A DNA stretch of 64,000 nucleotides, from positions 568,982 to 632,981 of the forward strand of contig JAQGDQ010000099.1 of assembly GCA_030141605.1 (NCBI GenBank). The letters are read 5' to 3'. The translations under genes and the position numbers were made by a program. The notes under the pieces are model-generated. The model was not told the origin of the DNA. It searched no databases and worked only from the letters and a program-made list of their open reading frames with translations. The stretch is from Tubiluchus corallicola. Taxonomy: Eukaryota; Priapulida; Priapulimorpha; Priapulimorphida; Tubiluchidae. Below, in pieces: positions 25,601 through 33,785 of the stretch (position 1 is its first letter; every line of letters starts with the position of its first letter).

Positions 25601-28600
25601 ATTGAACCTCGCATTAAGTCAGACAGTATACTCGGTCTGCACAGGCTGAAAATGTCGGTAAAGCCCAGGGAACAAAATCATCTCTCATTACTGTTGTCCA
25701 GTTCTTTTCTCTTCGATCGTACCAAAGAATTCGCTGTTATTTTTACAATTTTATATACTGAAAAACATAAAAACGATCACTGCTTGTCAGAAGCATTGTC
25801 TAAACGGGATATCGTGCAAAAGATAACTTGGCAGTGAGACATTTATAAAGCAGAAGTGTTCAGAAAATGAACAAGAAAGCAGCCCAACGCAAAATATCAG
25901 TGATGTCACGCTAAAACTTTTACACGTTGTACTTCGTTATTAATATTTTTTCATCTGTAAATATAGTGTGTTCAAGTAAGTATGGAAAAACTTGTTATTT
26001 GAGCTTAACACTAAAATTCAGAATGCGAGTACCCCAGTCTCTTCATTACCGGCGTATCGCTTGATTTTGCCCACATATAAATATATGCGCAGTGTCGTTC
26101 CTAACGTGATGTCACTTCCGGATTTTTCGTTTTTCGCAAAATGTCTGTGCGGCGCTAAATTTGAAGTAAATCAATGCTAACCAAACCAAAACGCGCAACA
26201 TTATGAAAAATAAAGCTGCTTTTTTGTATCAGGCTTGTCAATAGTGAATTTTGACCGCTAGTGTCTACCATTGTGTCAGTGGACCTTTAATAACCTAGTG
26301 AACATAAAAATTGTTTGAATTGTTATTTGAACTTTTCTGTTTCAAATTAAAAAGCTTTTTCCTTCATTTGTGTTAATATATATGCTGATTTGATTTCAAA
26401 GTTGACATATTCAAACAAAACCTTGTTTCTATAAGAAAAGTGCTATCATTCTGTGTCATTTGGGGACCTGTTTTTGTTTGCGTATGTTCCATGCTAGAGG
26501 AGCCACTAAATTTGTTTAAGACAGACAGTTCTTTTTTCTAAACCATTATAGTGCTAGTTGCAGAGTCGAAGTCGAAGTTTTACGTCTACTTGTCCCATTC
26601 AAGTACTTGTAAAAGACCTTTAGACTACATAATTAATATTAGTGAAATCTTAACTCCAAAGTATGAGTAATATACCTATTCAGTTTGGTATACTTTGTTT
26701 ATTTCCAAGACAACCCTAGTAATCTTAGAATTTGAGTTTGCATTAGCACGTGCCATGTGATCTGACAGCTGATACAGATGCCACAGTGTTTTCTGTCCGA
26801 CATTTTGATCTGAAAATGTTTTCTTTGCAGTGACAGTTTTTCAGCAGGACACCAATATTTAATTTTTTTCTTCGGATTTGGAGGTACGAAATTGTAAATT
26901 TCTATTTACAGATCGCAGGCCTCAGATGGTACGTATGAACTGCAGCTGTTCGACCAAGCAGAAGGGGACATGTACCGTTTTCTCGGAGCAATCAACCATC
27001 AAAATGATACCTTTTATGTTGTCTCGTTCACGCGGGTGCTTAATTTCATCTCCTTTCTCTTCATTAAATATGCTTTTTACTTGTTATAAATAACTGTTAC
27101 CAAACTTCTAACTTAAAAATGTCACCTTAGTTTGCATTGTAGTCCTTGTATTTCATTTGCTGTGTTTACACTAGGCAGAAAATATTCTACCTGGTACTGG
27201 ATTTTTAAATCTGCTTCTGATGTAAACGATAACACAGTCAGAATGAGACCTCCACAGGTAACGGATATTTCGTGACTACCTTCTTTACGTGGTCACACAG
27301 GTGTAGATTTCCAGGACTGTTTCTAATTACTCAAAGGTAAAATAAGTCCATATATGCACATATGGTGTAAACAGTGGTACAAGTATGCAAAGTACCCTGC
27401 CCAACTACCTCGATACTAGATACTTGTAGAGGCTTGGTCCATCACGCCAACTTTTAGTCCCTGGGACATTTGTAAGATTTCCACCTCTGGTGTAGCCAAA
27501 CTTCGTTACAACCCTCCCCCCTTTATAATGCCAAACTCGCTTAATGCCAACTTTTTGCAGTACAAAAATGGGCAATATAAAGATTTTTAATTTTATTGTC
27601 AAATCAAATTTTTCATAGTTTTGAGCCTCTTTTTTGAAATAAATTGTTGGCTTTGAGACAAGTGAGTGAGTATGCTCATTACTGGTTTTTATAAGTTTTT
27701 ATAGTAGTAACCATGTAGGAGTAAGTTAAAAGAAGCCATTCATGTAAAATGAAAAGAAAAGAATGCGTTCTTTCAAACTTGAGTTACAATTTGTGGTGTT
27801 TCTGTCTGTTAATGACTGTTGGTATATGTGAACACAGAAAGTGCTTATAATTAAGTTTTTAATTTATTGTTTTTTCTTTAGGATCATCTTTTGCTGCCAG
27901 CTGTCGCTCAAAATAAAACTCATCGTCCAAAAATGTCGCTAGTGATGCCTGCCTTATCTCTTCGCAATGGTATGCTTACTTATTCTACTATTCGACAAAT
28001 TCATAGAGGCTGAAGCTGACACAGAAAATCAGCTAAGTCAGCTAAAGCTACAAATTTTTGTTAACTAAACAAATGATAAATTGTTAGTTAACTGTTAAAT
28101 TATGGAGACAAATTTTTTAAATAATTTGTGTTGCTTATACACAGAAAAAAGCTGATGTACAAATTCAGATAATGCATTAGAGATCAACTTTGTATTATTG
28201 TAAAAAAGCGATGAATTTATTGCAAATATAATTTAAATCCATCTCTTGGCAAGGCTTATCTTGATTACCAACGAATCAAAACTCCAAAATTATCCCATAC
28301 ATGTAACTAATGTCCTATTTGTGTATTTAATTTTGAAGTGACCAGCTTTCTCATTCAAAAATTTCCAAAGTTTAGTATCTCTGCTAGCACACGCACATTA
28401 TGACTGCGAATCCGCAATGCATTTGCAATATTTCAACCAGTGATTTGCAGTGTCACGTGATATCGCAAGAGCGAAAATCTTCGCAGTTGGCAAAAATGTC
28501 AGCTAGCTCAACAACTCCCATCACTGAACGGCTGGCAGGACTAAAACTGGGTTTCTTATCGGCTGGGTCGACTGTAGAAATAAAACAGCTGGAGTTGAGC

Positions 28601-29911
28601 TAAAACGGCCTGTCTCTCTGGACTCTTCAAATTCATTGTATTCTTCAAAAACTGACGTTGAACATTTGGTTTTTAAGTCTTCTTTGTCACCGGGTTTTTC
28701 AATAGTCATATGTAGATTTTAATTTTCCCCAGCATTTACATGATTTGCTGGTTATTGTCAGGGACATGGCCAGCTTCTAAAGTTAGGGGGGAGCAGCACA
28801 TAAAAAAGGCGTCACACGCACACCCAAACAATTTTTAACGCATCGCTTATACATTTTAATTTTGTGCTTAAAATCAAAACATGAGGAAGATACAGTTTTA
28901 CAGTAAGCTGATAAATTTCAAGACATAATAAAAACGTGTATTATTTAATAAAATAAAAACAAAATGAAACTTGTGAAAAGTGTATCATGAAGGAAGCACA
29001 ATTGTTGAAACTGTACAATTAAAAAAAATTTAAAAAGATGCCATTTGTGAAAAATGTTCTCACGATTTGCTATGCACTGGTTATTGCTAAATATTAGTAG
29101 CTTCATTGCCATAATGTGGTATAAGTTATGGAACTTTGTAGCTATTCTTACCTAGTTTTTAAAGTAAAGCAACCTTGATTGTGAAGCGTAATTGGACGTG
29201 TTACCATATCCCTTAACTCCTTAATCCGAATGTGAATATTGTACTGGGAAAAGCTTTTATGACCGACATGAATTAACTATCACTTTTAGTTTGTAAAATA
29301 ATTATATGATGCAATCACATCCAGTTTGACATTTCAGAGTTGATTATGTCATATAAGTAAAAACAAAAATAATGTCAGACATGAAATAGGACATTGACAA
29401 GGCAGTTCAAGAAATCTTAGCATTTTTGCTGAAACTAACACTTAAAATCGTAATGTGATGCATACTTTCGCGAAGGATTTCTTGCTTGGAAGGCTGTTCG
29501 AGATAGGCAAGGAAATTTCAGTCAGATTTTTAAGAATTATGCTGGTAATTTGCTGCGAGTTACACACTAATTCGACTTACGCGATGTTTGGTAAAGGGAA
29601 AATCCATTCCACAACATCTGTTCGACGTACACAATAATTCGAGTTATACCATTTCGAGATACAAGTAGTTTATATCCTATACTTAGTTATATATTGTATT
29701 GCTTAATAATCATTAATTATTGTACATTGTAGAAAGCATGGAGGTCCCGGAGGATCACGTAGCGATGATGCAGGTCGATTGCGAAGTGACAAACACCCGC
29801 CTCATTCATGTCAAAGAAACGGACGTGCCGTCAAACTTGCGCATGAATGCGTCAGATCATGCAGCAAGGCAGCGACCAAAATTCCGTAATCCATTCCAAA
29901 GGCCTAATTGA
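4544..29911 (+). CDS. ATF6: ATF6, ER-membrane bZIP transcription factor (unfolded protein response)
   Basis: ATF6 is held in the ER membrane, moves to the Golgi under protein-folding stress, and is cut by S1P and S2P so that its cytosolic bZIP half enters the nucleus. Coding exons: 4544-4628, 13307-13389, 14403-14603, 15826-15960, 16807-16972, 18914-19104, 19602-19676, 21034-21141, 22197-22297, 23338-23535, 24371-24520, 26912-27035, 27882-27969 and 29733-29911 (about 627 aa; vertebrate ATF6 is about 670). Order: acidic and serine-rich activation region (1-223), linker, basic region 288-312 with [15 protein letters not shown], leucine zipper 313-348, transmembrane helix 364-381, and a lumenal domain to the end. 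The lumenal domain keeps two cysteines (C437, C585) and several N-glycosylation sites in the family positions. The donor after 27035 (CGG|GTGCTT) is weak. A second possible first exon is at 11504. Confidence 0.95.
5413..5935 (+). repeat. Dispersed repeat family A, copy 1
   Basis: Shared landmarks with the other copies: AGCACTCTTCNTAAATAAAGCT, the block with CATTTTAATGGTAA, AATAATGTGTTTTT, GTGCACACTGGG, GATGCAGTGCC, then ATTTTAAATT and a terminal TACTTTAAAATTCC with a pyrimidine run. Other copies are near 19216 (reverse), 50250 and 57890. It has no coding capacity. It lies in ATF6 intron 1. I do not recognise the family. Confidence 0.75.
6105..6540 (+). repeat. SINE-like dispersed repeat family C, copy 1
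   Basis: A block containing TAAACCA..TTTGAT..CTGGGTGGTTTCATTTGCC.TGCTG followed by GAACATGGCTGAGACACCTCTG and GGCTTGATAA recurs, diverged, at 14675-14950, and its core recurs near 61785-61830. The 5' end has a tRNA A-box-like GTGCAAAGGTTAGGA. It is probably a tRNA-derived SINE; the B box is not clear in this copy. Confidence 0.55.
7276..7283. promoter_or_regulatory. Perfect CRE palindrome TGACGTCA
   Basis: An ATGACGTCAT palindrome. Bound by CREB/ATF-type bZIP dimers; ATF6 itself prefers the related TGACGTG. It is intronic, and function is unknown. Confidence 0.35.
7280..8010 (+). mobile_element. Decayed 3' part of a non-LTR retrotransposon (reverse transcriptase C-terminus)
   Basis: A broken reading frame carries typical LINE RT C-terminal text: [20 protein letters not shown] at about 7381-7440. 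After a frame break near 7550 come [18 protein letters not shown] (about 7679), then a stop, then [20 protein letters not shown] (about 7890-7950). The motifs FLGV.(V/I)D....W..H and LWNSLP are those of CR1/L2/Jockey-type elements. The endonuclease and the RT catalytic core are absent (5' truncated), with frameshifts and internal stops, so it is inactive. A 3' tail like that of this class is found at 9335-9465. Confidence 0.75.
8560..8646. repeat. (GT)n microsatellite with (GTGC)n end
   Basis: An almost uninterrupted GT dinucleotide run grading into GTGC repeats at the right end. The open frames over it, with poly-Cys-Val or poly-Thr-His, are artefacts. Confidence 0.95.
8800..9310. repeat. 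Degenerate tandem repeat (ACTGCATT..GCTTTT..TTCATTT)
   Basis: The phrase TTTAACTGCATTGCTTGCTTTTT followed by GTTCATTTGCTGCATTTAAGAT recurs about every 55-70 bases, with many substitutions. It lies between the RT remnant and the LINE-like tail, so it may be part of the element's 3' region. Confidence 0.6.
9335..9465 (+). mobile_element. LINE 3' tail, copy 1
   Basis: Contains CTGGTCTTTCGCCACCCCATCTCTA, then GATAAATAAACC and TTGAATTGAATTG. The same arrangement occurs at 16665-16788, so this is the 3' end of one retrotransposon family ending in a short TTGAAT tandem tail. It probably belongs to the RT remnant upstream. Confidence 0.7.
9488..9530. repeat. (TA)n microsatellite
   Basis: A TA dinucleotide run interrupted once by GTATATGTTG. 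Confidence 0.9.
9557..9630. repeat. Direct duplication of about 37 bp
   Basis: The phrase AGCATTAGTAAGTGTCTTG(T)T.TTGGCAGTGGCAT occurs twice in tandem with one or two differences. Confidence 0.85.
10558..10632. repeat. (AAT)n microsatellite
   Basis: An imperfect AAT/AGT trinucleotide run. Confidence 0.9.
11420..11426 (+). promoter_or_regulatory. Candidate TATA box for alternative ATF6 promoter
   Basis: TATATAG, placed so that a start near 11450 would give a 50-base leader before the ATG at 11504. Only the motif and its spacing support it. Confidence 0.3.
11504..11579 (+). CDS. ATF6: ATF6 alternative first (or cassette) exon
   Basis: The ATG at 11504 opens 25 codons beginning [14 protein letters not shown] and ends ACA G|gtaaac, the same phase 1 as the 4544 exon. 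It therefore also joins in frame to 13307. A TATATAG lies at 11420, about 80 bp before the ATG, which suits a separate promoter. Alternatively, using the acceptor ctgcag at 11478-11483, segment 11484-11579 (96 bp) is an in-frame cassette between 4628 and 13307. Sequence alone does not decide between the two. Confidence 0.55.
14115..14230. repeat. (ATC/ATT)n low-complexity tract
   Basis: An imperfect ATT/ATC trinucleotide run ending in CAGCAGCAG; open frames across it are poly-Ile or poly-Met artefacts. It lies in the ATF6 intron before exon 14403. Confidence 0.85.
14675..14950 (+). repeat. SINE-like dispersed repeat family C, copy 2
   Basis: The 5' end reads TAGCCTAGTGGTCACGGCAG, a good match to a tRNA A box. 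It is followed by the family-C body (TAAACCATTTTGAT, CTGGGCGGTTTCATTTG, GAACATGGCTGAGATACCTCTG, GCCTTGATAA). This is the copy that best argues for a tRNA-derived SINE. Confidence 0.65.
16665..16788 (+). mobile_element. LINE 3' tail, copy 2, just upstream of an ATF6 exon
   Basis: GGTCTTTTGCCACCCCATCT, then GGATAAATAAATTG and a TTGAATTGAATTGAAT tail, matching 9335-9465. Only the 3' end is present, a typical 5'-truncated retrotransposon insertion. It ends 18 bp before exon 16807, leaving a very short intron end for the 3' splice site. Confidence 0.75.
17236..17659 (-). mobile_element. Internally deleted pogo/Tigger element
   Basis: Terminal inverted repeats starting CCGTATTTTCCCATGTATAA are perfect over about 27 bases and are flanked by TA duplications (17234-17235, 17660-17661). 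Subterminal copies of TGTATAAGAGACCC are also present. Between them lies the C-terminal end of a DDE transposase on the minus strand, so it is a deletion derivative of a full element. It lies in the ATF6 intron between exons 16807 and 18914. Confidence 0.9.
17333..17563 (-). pseudogene. C-terminal fragment of pogo-family transposase
   Basis: The frame contains [20 protein letters not shown] and [20 protein letters not shown], the end of the pogo/Tigger/POGK DDE domain (W...I....I..SF..CGISNA.DGTED), followed by an acidic tail (SDSSDDE..DEEF). The catalytic DDE core and the DNA-binding part are missing, so it is not functional as a transposase. Confidence 0.8.
17665..17720 (+). repeat. tRNA-like B-box fragment
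   Basis: GGGTTCGATTCCTGGTTGG matches the tRNA T-arm/B box (GGTTCGANTCC). No A box is found on the near side; the pogo insertion directly upstream may have separated or removed it. Probably half of a tRNA-derived SINE. Confidence 0.4.
17905..18718. mobile_element. Candidate DNA transposon relic with CCGAA-type ends
   Basis: The left end TGCCGAAACGAGATTTT and the right end AAATTTGTTTCGGTTCGGCA are imperfect inverted repeats. Just inside the left end (17940-18065) a motif like CTGAATTTCGCAAAATTTTA is repeated about three times. No transposase is seen. The family is unknown (hAT-like ends are a guess). Confidence 0.35.
19216..19565 (-). repeat. Dispersed repeat family A, copy 2 (reverse orientation)
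   Basis: The reverse complement carries the family landmarks: AATAATGTATTTTTTGTTGA, GTGCACACTGGG, AATATTTTAAAATATT, and the end TACTTTAAAGTTCC. It fills most of the ATF6 intron before the bZIP exon at 19602. Confidence 0.7.
19602..21141 (+). CDS. ATF6: ATF6 bZIP exons (basic region and leucine zipper)
   Basis: Exon 19602-19676 encodes 25 residues, [18 protein letters not shown] then SRKKKKE; this is the DNA-contacting basic region, with the N..SA..SR signature and the KKKKEY nuclear signal typical of ATF6. Exon 21034-21141 encodes 36 residues with heptad leucines ([20 protein letters not shown], then [16 protein letters not shown]) for dimerisation. Both exons are phase 0 at both ends. An apparent decayed copy of the first exon's core lies in the intron between them at 20495. 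Confidence 0.95.
19893..20545 (+). repeat. Dispersed repeat family B, copy 1
   Basis: Matches the reverse complement of 61838-62400: AAACCGGACCCAAATCGTAAAC, CTTTAAAATATTGAAAGGAAACAT, ACTAGTTCTTTGCTGTTACATGC, TTTTTATCTTAAAACTTGCC, AGCACTGTACTTCAATTTTCGC and TTGTTGAAAATTATGTTA. It is noncoding and of unknown family, in the intron between the two bZIP exons. The right end is uncertain and may stop near 20450. Confidence 0.7.
20495..20520 (+). pseudogene. Decayed duplicate of the ATF6 bZIP exon core
   Basis: These 26 bases match exon positions 19608-19633 at 24 of 26 sites and read LRRQQRMIN in the matching frame, followed by unrelated sequence. There is a pyrimidine-rich stretch just before it, but no AG acceptor at the right place. 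It is best seen as the remnant of a partial exon duplication. Confidence 0.5.
21480..21487. promoter_or_regulatory. Perfect CRE palindrome TGACGTCA
   Basis: Lies in a locally more GC- and CpG-rich part of the ATF6 intron (21400-21620). It could be an intronic enhancer element; the only support is the motif. Confidence 0.3.
22197..22297 (+). CDS. ATF6: ATF6 transmembrane exon
   Basis: Bounded by ttctag and gtaagt. In the frame set by its neighbours it reads [15 protein letters not shown] followed by the hydrophobic [18 protein letters not shown]: a basic stop-transfer flank and a single helix, as in ATF6 where S2P cuts inside the membrane. The helix-breaking proline of the family (GP) is present, but the asparagine usually four residues earlier is replaced (SLGP here). 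A longer open frame over the same bases is out of phase and should be ignored. Confidence 0.9.
23338..29911 (+). CDS. ATF6: ATF6 lumenal stress-sensing domain exons
   Basis: Five exons (23338-23535, 24371-24520, 26912-27035, 27882-27969, 29733-29911) encode residues 382-627, lumenal in the ER. Features: an S1P-type site GRTLM|S (R401, cut after M404) about 20 residues from the membrane; C437 and C585 at the positions of the two redox-sensitive lumenal cysteines; sequons at N423 (NIS), N442 (NKT), N550 (NKT) and an NAS near the end. Conserved blocks are [47 protein letters not shown] and [17 protein letters not shown]. The tail after NAS is short and basic ([14 protein letters not shown]). Confidence 0.93.
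23774..24225 (+). mobile_element. Tigger-like element family D, internally deleted copy
   Basis: Starts TAGCAAAATCGTCCGTAAGTCGGCA and matches 37793-38020, then jumps to sequence matching 39245-39335 (GATGCTAGAATAT..; ACATTTGACCAAATTTTT). The middle is deleted and the right terminal repeat is not seen. Positions 23841-23999 hold three tandem copies of a 53-bp unit (TCATAAGGATCATNTTGATACC) present once in the other copy. Confidence 0.7.
24606..26286. mobile_element. Non-autonomous DNA element with TTAA target duplication
   Basis: The left end AGGTCCTATGACAC and right end GTGTCAGTGGACCT are inverted repeats (12 of 14), flanked on both sides by TTAA (24602-24605, 26287-26290). TTAA duplications are characteristic of piggyBac-type insertion, but the ends do not start with the usual CCC, so the superfamily is inferred. 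It is about 1.7 kb with no transposase frame. It fills most of the ATF6 intron between 24520 and 26912. Confidence 0.65.
27490..27602. mobile_element. Partial MITE related to 1494-1667
   Basis: TTATAATGCCAAACTCGCTTAATGCCAACTTTTTGCAGT and GGGCAATATAAAGATTTTTAATTTTATTGT resemble the left and right arms of the element at 1494, with the middle missing. Confidence 0.5.
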
Positions 29912-32900
29912 CATCGGTATTGTTCTGCAAAAATTTAGGCTTTGCATGGAAATGTTTATTTCGTGGCAAATGGTCTCATTCAGAATCAAAAGTTTATTAC
30001 ATTTGTAATGTAGAATGAATATTTACATCACAACACCAGGAGCTGGAACCACGTCATAAATATTTATTCTCATTACATTATGTTTCAAATGGAAAAAAAC
30101 CAACAACATTATACAACTCTTTCTGCCAAACTGTTATGGTTTTTAAAAAGTGATCGTTCCACATAGTTTATACATATTAAAATGCTTGTGTTTTAATTAC
30201 ATTTTTGACTTCAAATTTTGTAGTAGTAATGGTTGTTACCCTTTAATTACTCTATTTTAATGAGTTTTTGGTGCTACGAATACTTCGGACCATATTATTA
30301 GGAGGTGCCATGATGATGTATGTATTCAGACATTGAATCTGGTACATTTGTCACACTGCCATGCGCTGCAAGCTTGAAATTTGGTTAGATATGAATGGAT
30401 TGCTATCTAGATTTCCAAAAAAAGTGTAGTTTTTTCCTACGTTTAAAGTCTTAATGCGTAAGCTAGCAAGTTGCTAATTAGTTTTTATTATATGCAAATA
30501 AAATCACATTCCTTAATGGCCTAAATTAATTAAAGAGATATTTATTACTAACTATTATATAAATGAAAGCAATAATTGCTATTGTAATGGCATCAAATTA
30601 ACAGCCATAATGAAATTGAAGTGTAAATGTATATTTGTAAAAAAAATTGGAAGTTTAGAATGTGACTTTGAAAATATCATTTCTGTGTTTAGAAAATGTT
30701 AAGTTAGTCAAATTGAACTTCTAATTTCCGTTATTATTCATTATTGGTATGAGTTTGGATATTGTTTCTTTCTTAGTAAACGTTTAAATGTTCAAGTAAT
30801 TTTTATTAAACTTGTGAAGGAAACTCATGATTTTATGTTAAAACTTTTACTTAATGGTACTTTATGCATGTCAGCAAACTTTACTATGTTGTCGTTTTGT
30901 TAGTAATTACAGCATGTAAATAATCATTAGGTTTAAGGTATAAGATACCTTTTGTACTATTTGTTGCGTGGTTGATTTTAAAGTTAAACTATGGTTAATA
31001 ATTTTTTAGTGGAAGAATTACAAGTATTTTTGTGTAGAGGTGATACACGTGTGTTTGGTATGTGATATTTCTTAAGTTCTTTTATGACATTAATAATAAA
31101 TTTTGTGCATAACAAGGTTATTAAAGTTGGAAAACTGATTACACAAAAGCTTATTTGTGTGGTATGATTGCCAAGACTTTGTGGTTACAGTGGGTATTAT
31201 CTATTTTTCTGTATGTTTTGTTAATTAGCTTTAATTATTAGATGTTCTGTTCTCAGTCAGTATCAATCAGATTTGAATGCTGTCTCTGAATGGTACAAAG
31301 TCGTGATCTCGCTGTAACTTTTGCCTAGTCTGTGTATATTTAGAATGTTATGTGTGGAGAGGTTGTCCAAATTTTTTGTTTTGGTTAACAAATAAATTTC
31401 TATTATATATTATGACATACCTAGCAGAATGTTGTGTAACATCATTGATAAAATATTAGTTACTTTCTGACAAAGAAATAACACACGGTAATACTGGAAG
31501 AACTGTTACTACTAGTAGAAAATTTCACCCATAGCTTCCTAGAGTAATCAATAATCAAATTGTGGTAATTACTGCAGTGCACACAAACAATAAAGCAAAA
31601 TCTTGGTCCATTATCCAATTTGAACTTTGAAACAAACTTTAGAGCAATAATCATTGCAAAATTAATTTAGGGCTCTTGTTTTTATTTCCACCGAAAAATA
31701 AATGTATGCTCTGAACTTATTTTGCAGAGTAGGAAAAGCATGCACCAAACAGCCTTGCAAAATACTGAACTGATGTGCTGATGTTTGTTTATTGGAAGGG
31801 CAGCCTACACTCACTGTGTGCTGTGAAAAGTATGACTGCTCACAAATGTAGGCTGTTTGGTCTCAACATGAACCAATTCCCTGGAGGCAATACACGTATT
31901 TGATTAAGCTAGAGTGAAATTAATATGCAAGTTAGTTTAGTACTACTCATTCACAATTCAGCATAAGTTCTATATAACACTGCTGCAATATAATGTAACC
32001 GAAATCAGAATGATAAAAGATTGTATTGCTGTTGGCTGTAGAAGGAATTCTGGAAATTAAATATTTGAGACTTTCAAGAGATATAGCATAAGCCGCAAAG
32101 TTTAGATGGTTACCAAGCTCTGTGAAAGACATTTAATGCGAATGCGTGTAGTATATCGTTTTGTTTAACATTTCATGACTCATGTTCGGATGCCAAGCAA
32201 TTAGCCAAATTTCCACCCATTTGCACTTTTAATCATTTATTAAATGGCATCACGCCATTTAACATACTAAATGTATTTAAAATCAAAGCGTGTGCTGCAG
32301 TTTCATAACTTGTTTTATTAAGCACCTATAAAAACACGTAACAATACAACTTGTAATAAAAATTGTGTAACTAGACATTCAATGTAAAATTTAATTTTCA
32401 AGCCTCCAATTCTAAAACGGTTGATTATACTATTGAAAGATTGTCATTTCGATGCACATAAAATGCAACAACCATGGAAAAGATTTTGCTAGACTTCATG
32501 TTTTCTTCATTCAAGTCACTTGAAAATGTGTCTTGAAAATGCAGAATGAAAGTCATGAGAAACAAACAACATTAAGCTAACATCCTGTATAGCTGTTCTC
32601 AGTTAGAAACCATAAAATCAGAATACCAAATTACAGAATTTCCACTTAGTTTCCTAGGGAGTCCCTTTACCTGTGCGAGGACATTTATTGACATGCATGA
32701 ACAGTTAAAAGTTTCCTAGAGGCTGCAAAATTTAAATGAGCCCCTTTAAAACTACAACATCCTGAATCTCAGAGATAACAAAACTATGCCTCTGACATCT
32801 CGCAGAATTCACACCTATTCCATAAATACATGATGGGAACCTGAGCAAATCACTTGACATAGCACGCACCAACGACGATGGCAAAATGGAAATAAAAACA

Positions 32901-33785
32901 GCTACATTTTGATACATACCATGTGCAGAGCATTACAAAATAGCATAGAGATATACAGATCCACAAACCTCATGTATTAATATACTGTTAGATAATTATG
33001 ATAGTACAAATATGCATTCCTACATAAAACATAGACTTATCCATATAAACAACAAACCTCATCCATCTTAAATAATATATAATCAATATAAAATGTTTGC
33101 AAAAAATAAAAAAATCTATTGTGGACAAAATGCAAGACGTGGTAAAGTATTAGGTTAGGTAAACTTGGTACGTCAAATTAGCTATAATGGCATCCTGCTT
33201 TTACTTGCAAGAGCTTAAGACAAAACACGTGAAAAACAAAAAACAGTATAAAAAAGATCCAGCTGGCTTAATGTTTTACAAAATCATTTTTGAGAAAATA
33301 AGGACTGACAATCAAAAACTGAATAGACTTTAAAAATCGATCCCAACTCAGAAATTCAGAAGCAGCAAAAATCATTTAAAATTATGAAAAACCGAACCTC
33401 AGCTATATCAATTGAAAGAGTTATGCAATGTTTCGCCATACGTATGATAAATTCTTGCATTAGTCAGTCAGTCTCTACATATAGCACTGAAATGGATGGA
33501 TAAGTGGATTGTATGCACATAATGGCATAAATGAGACCACACAGTAAGAAAAGATACAAATTATTATTTTGCATATCTTCCAGAGCCTCATTAATGATAA
33601 GTAGTTATCTAAAAATATGTTACAGTTTCTCAAAGAAAAAAAATTGTCCAACGATTTGAAACAAGTGCTTTATCTTTTGAGCGAAAAATCAGCTGCAAAA
33701 ACCTTGAAGTTTTTACAAAAACATTTGCATAAAAATCTGGAATGTACAAATTAACCTAGTGCACTATACTCAACTTTAATAATGA
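29912..33785. other. ATF6 3' UTR and ATF6/amidohydrolase intergenic space
   Basis: No coding exon seen. AATAAA at 30497 and similar hexamers near 31090 and 31390 are candidate ATF6 polyadenylation signals. The two genes converge here, so part of the right side must be the amidohydrolase 3' UTR. Confidence 0.5.
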
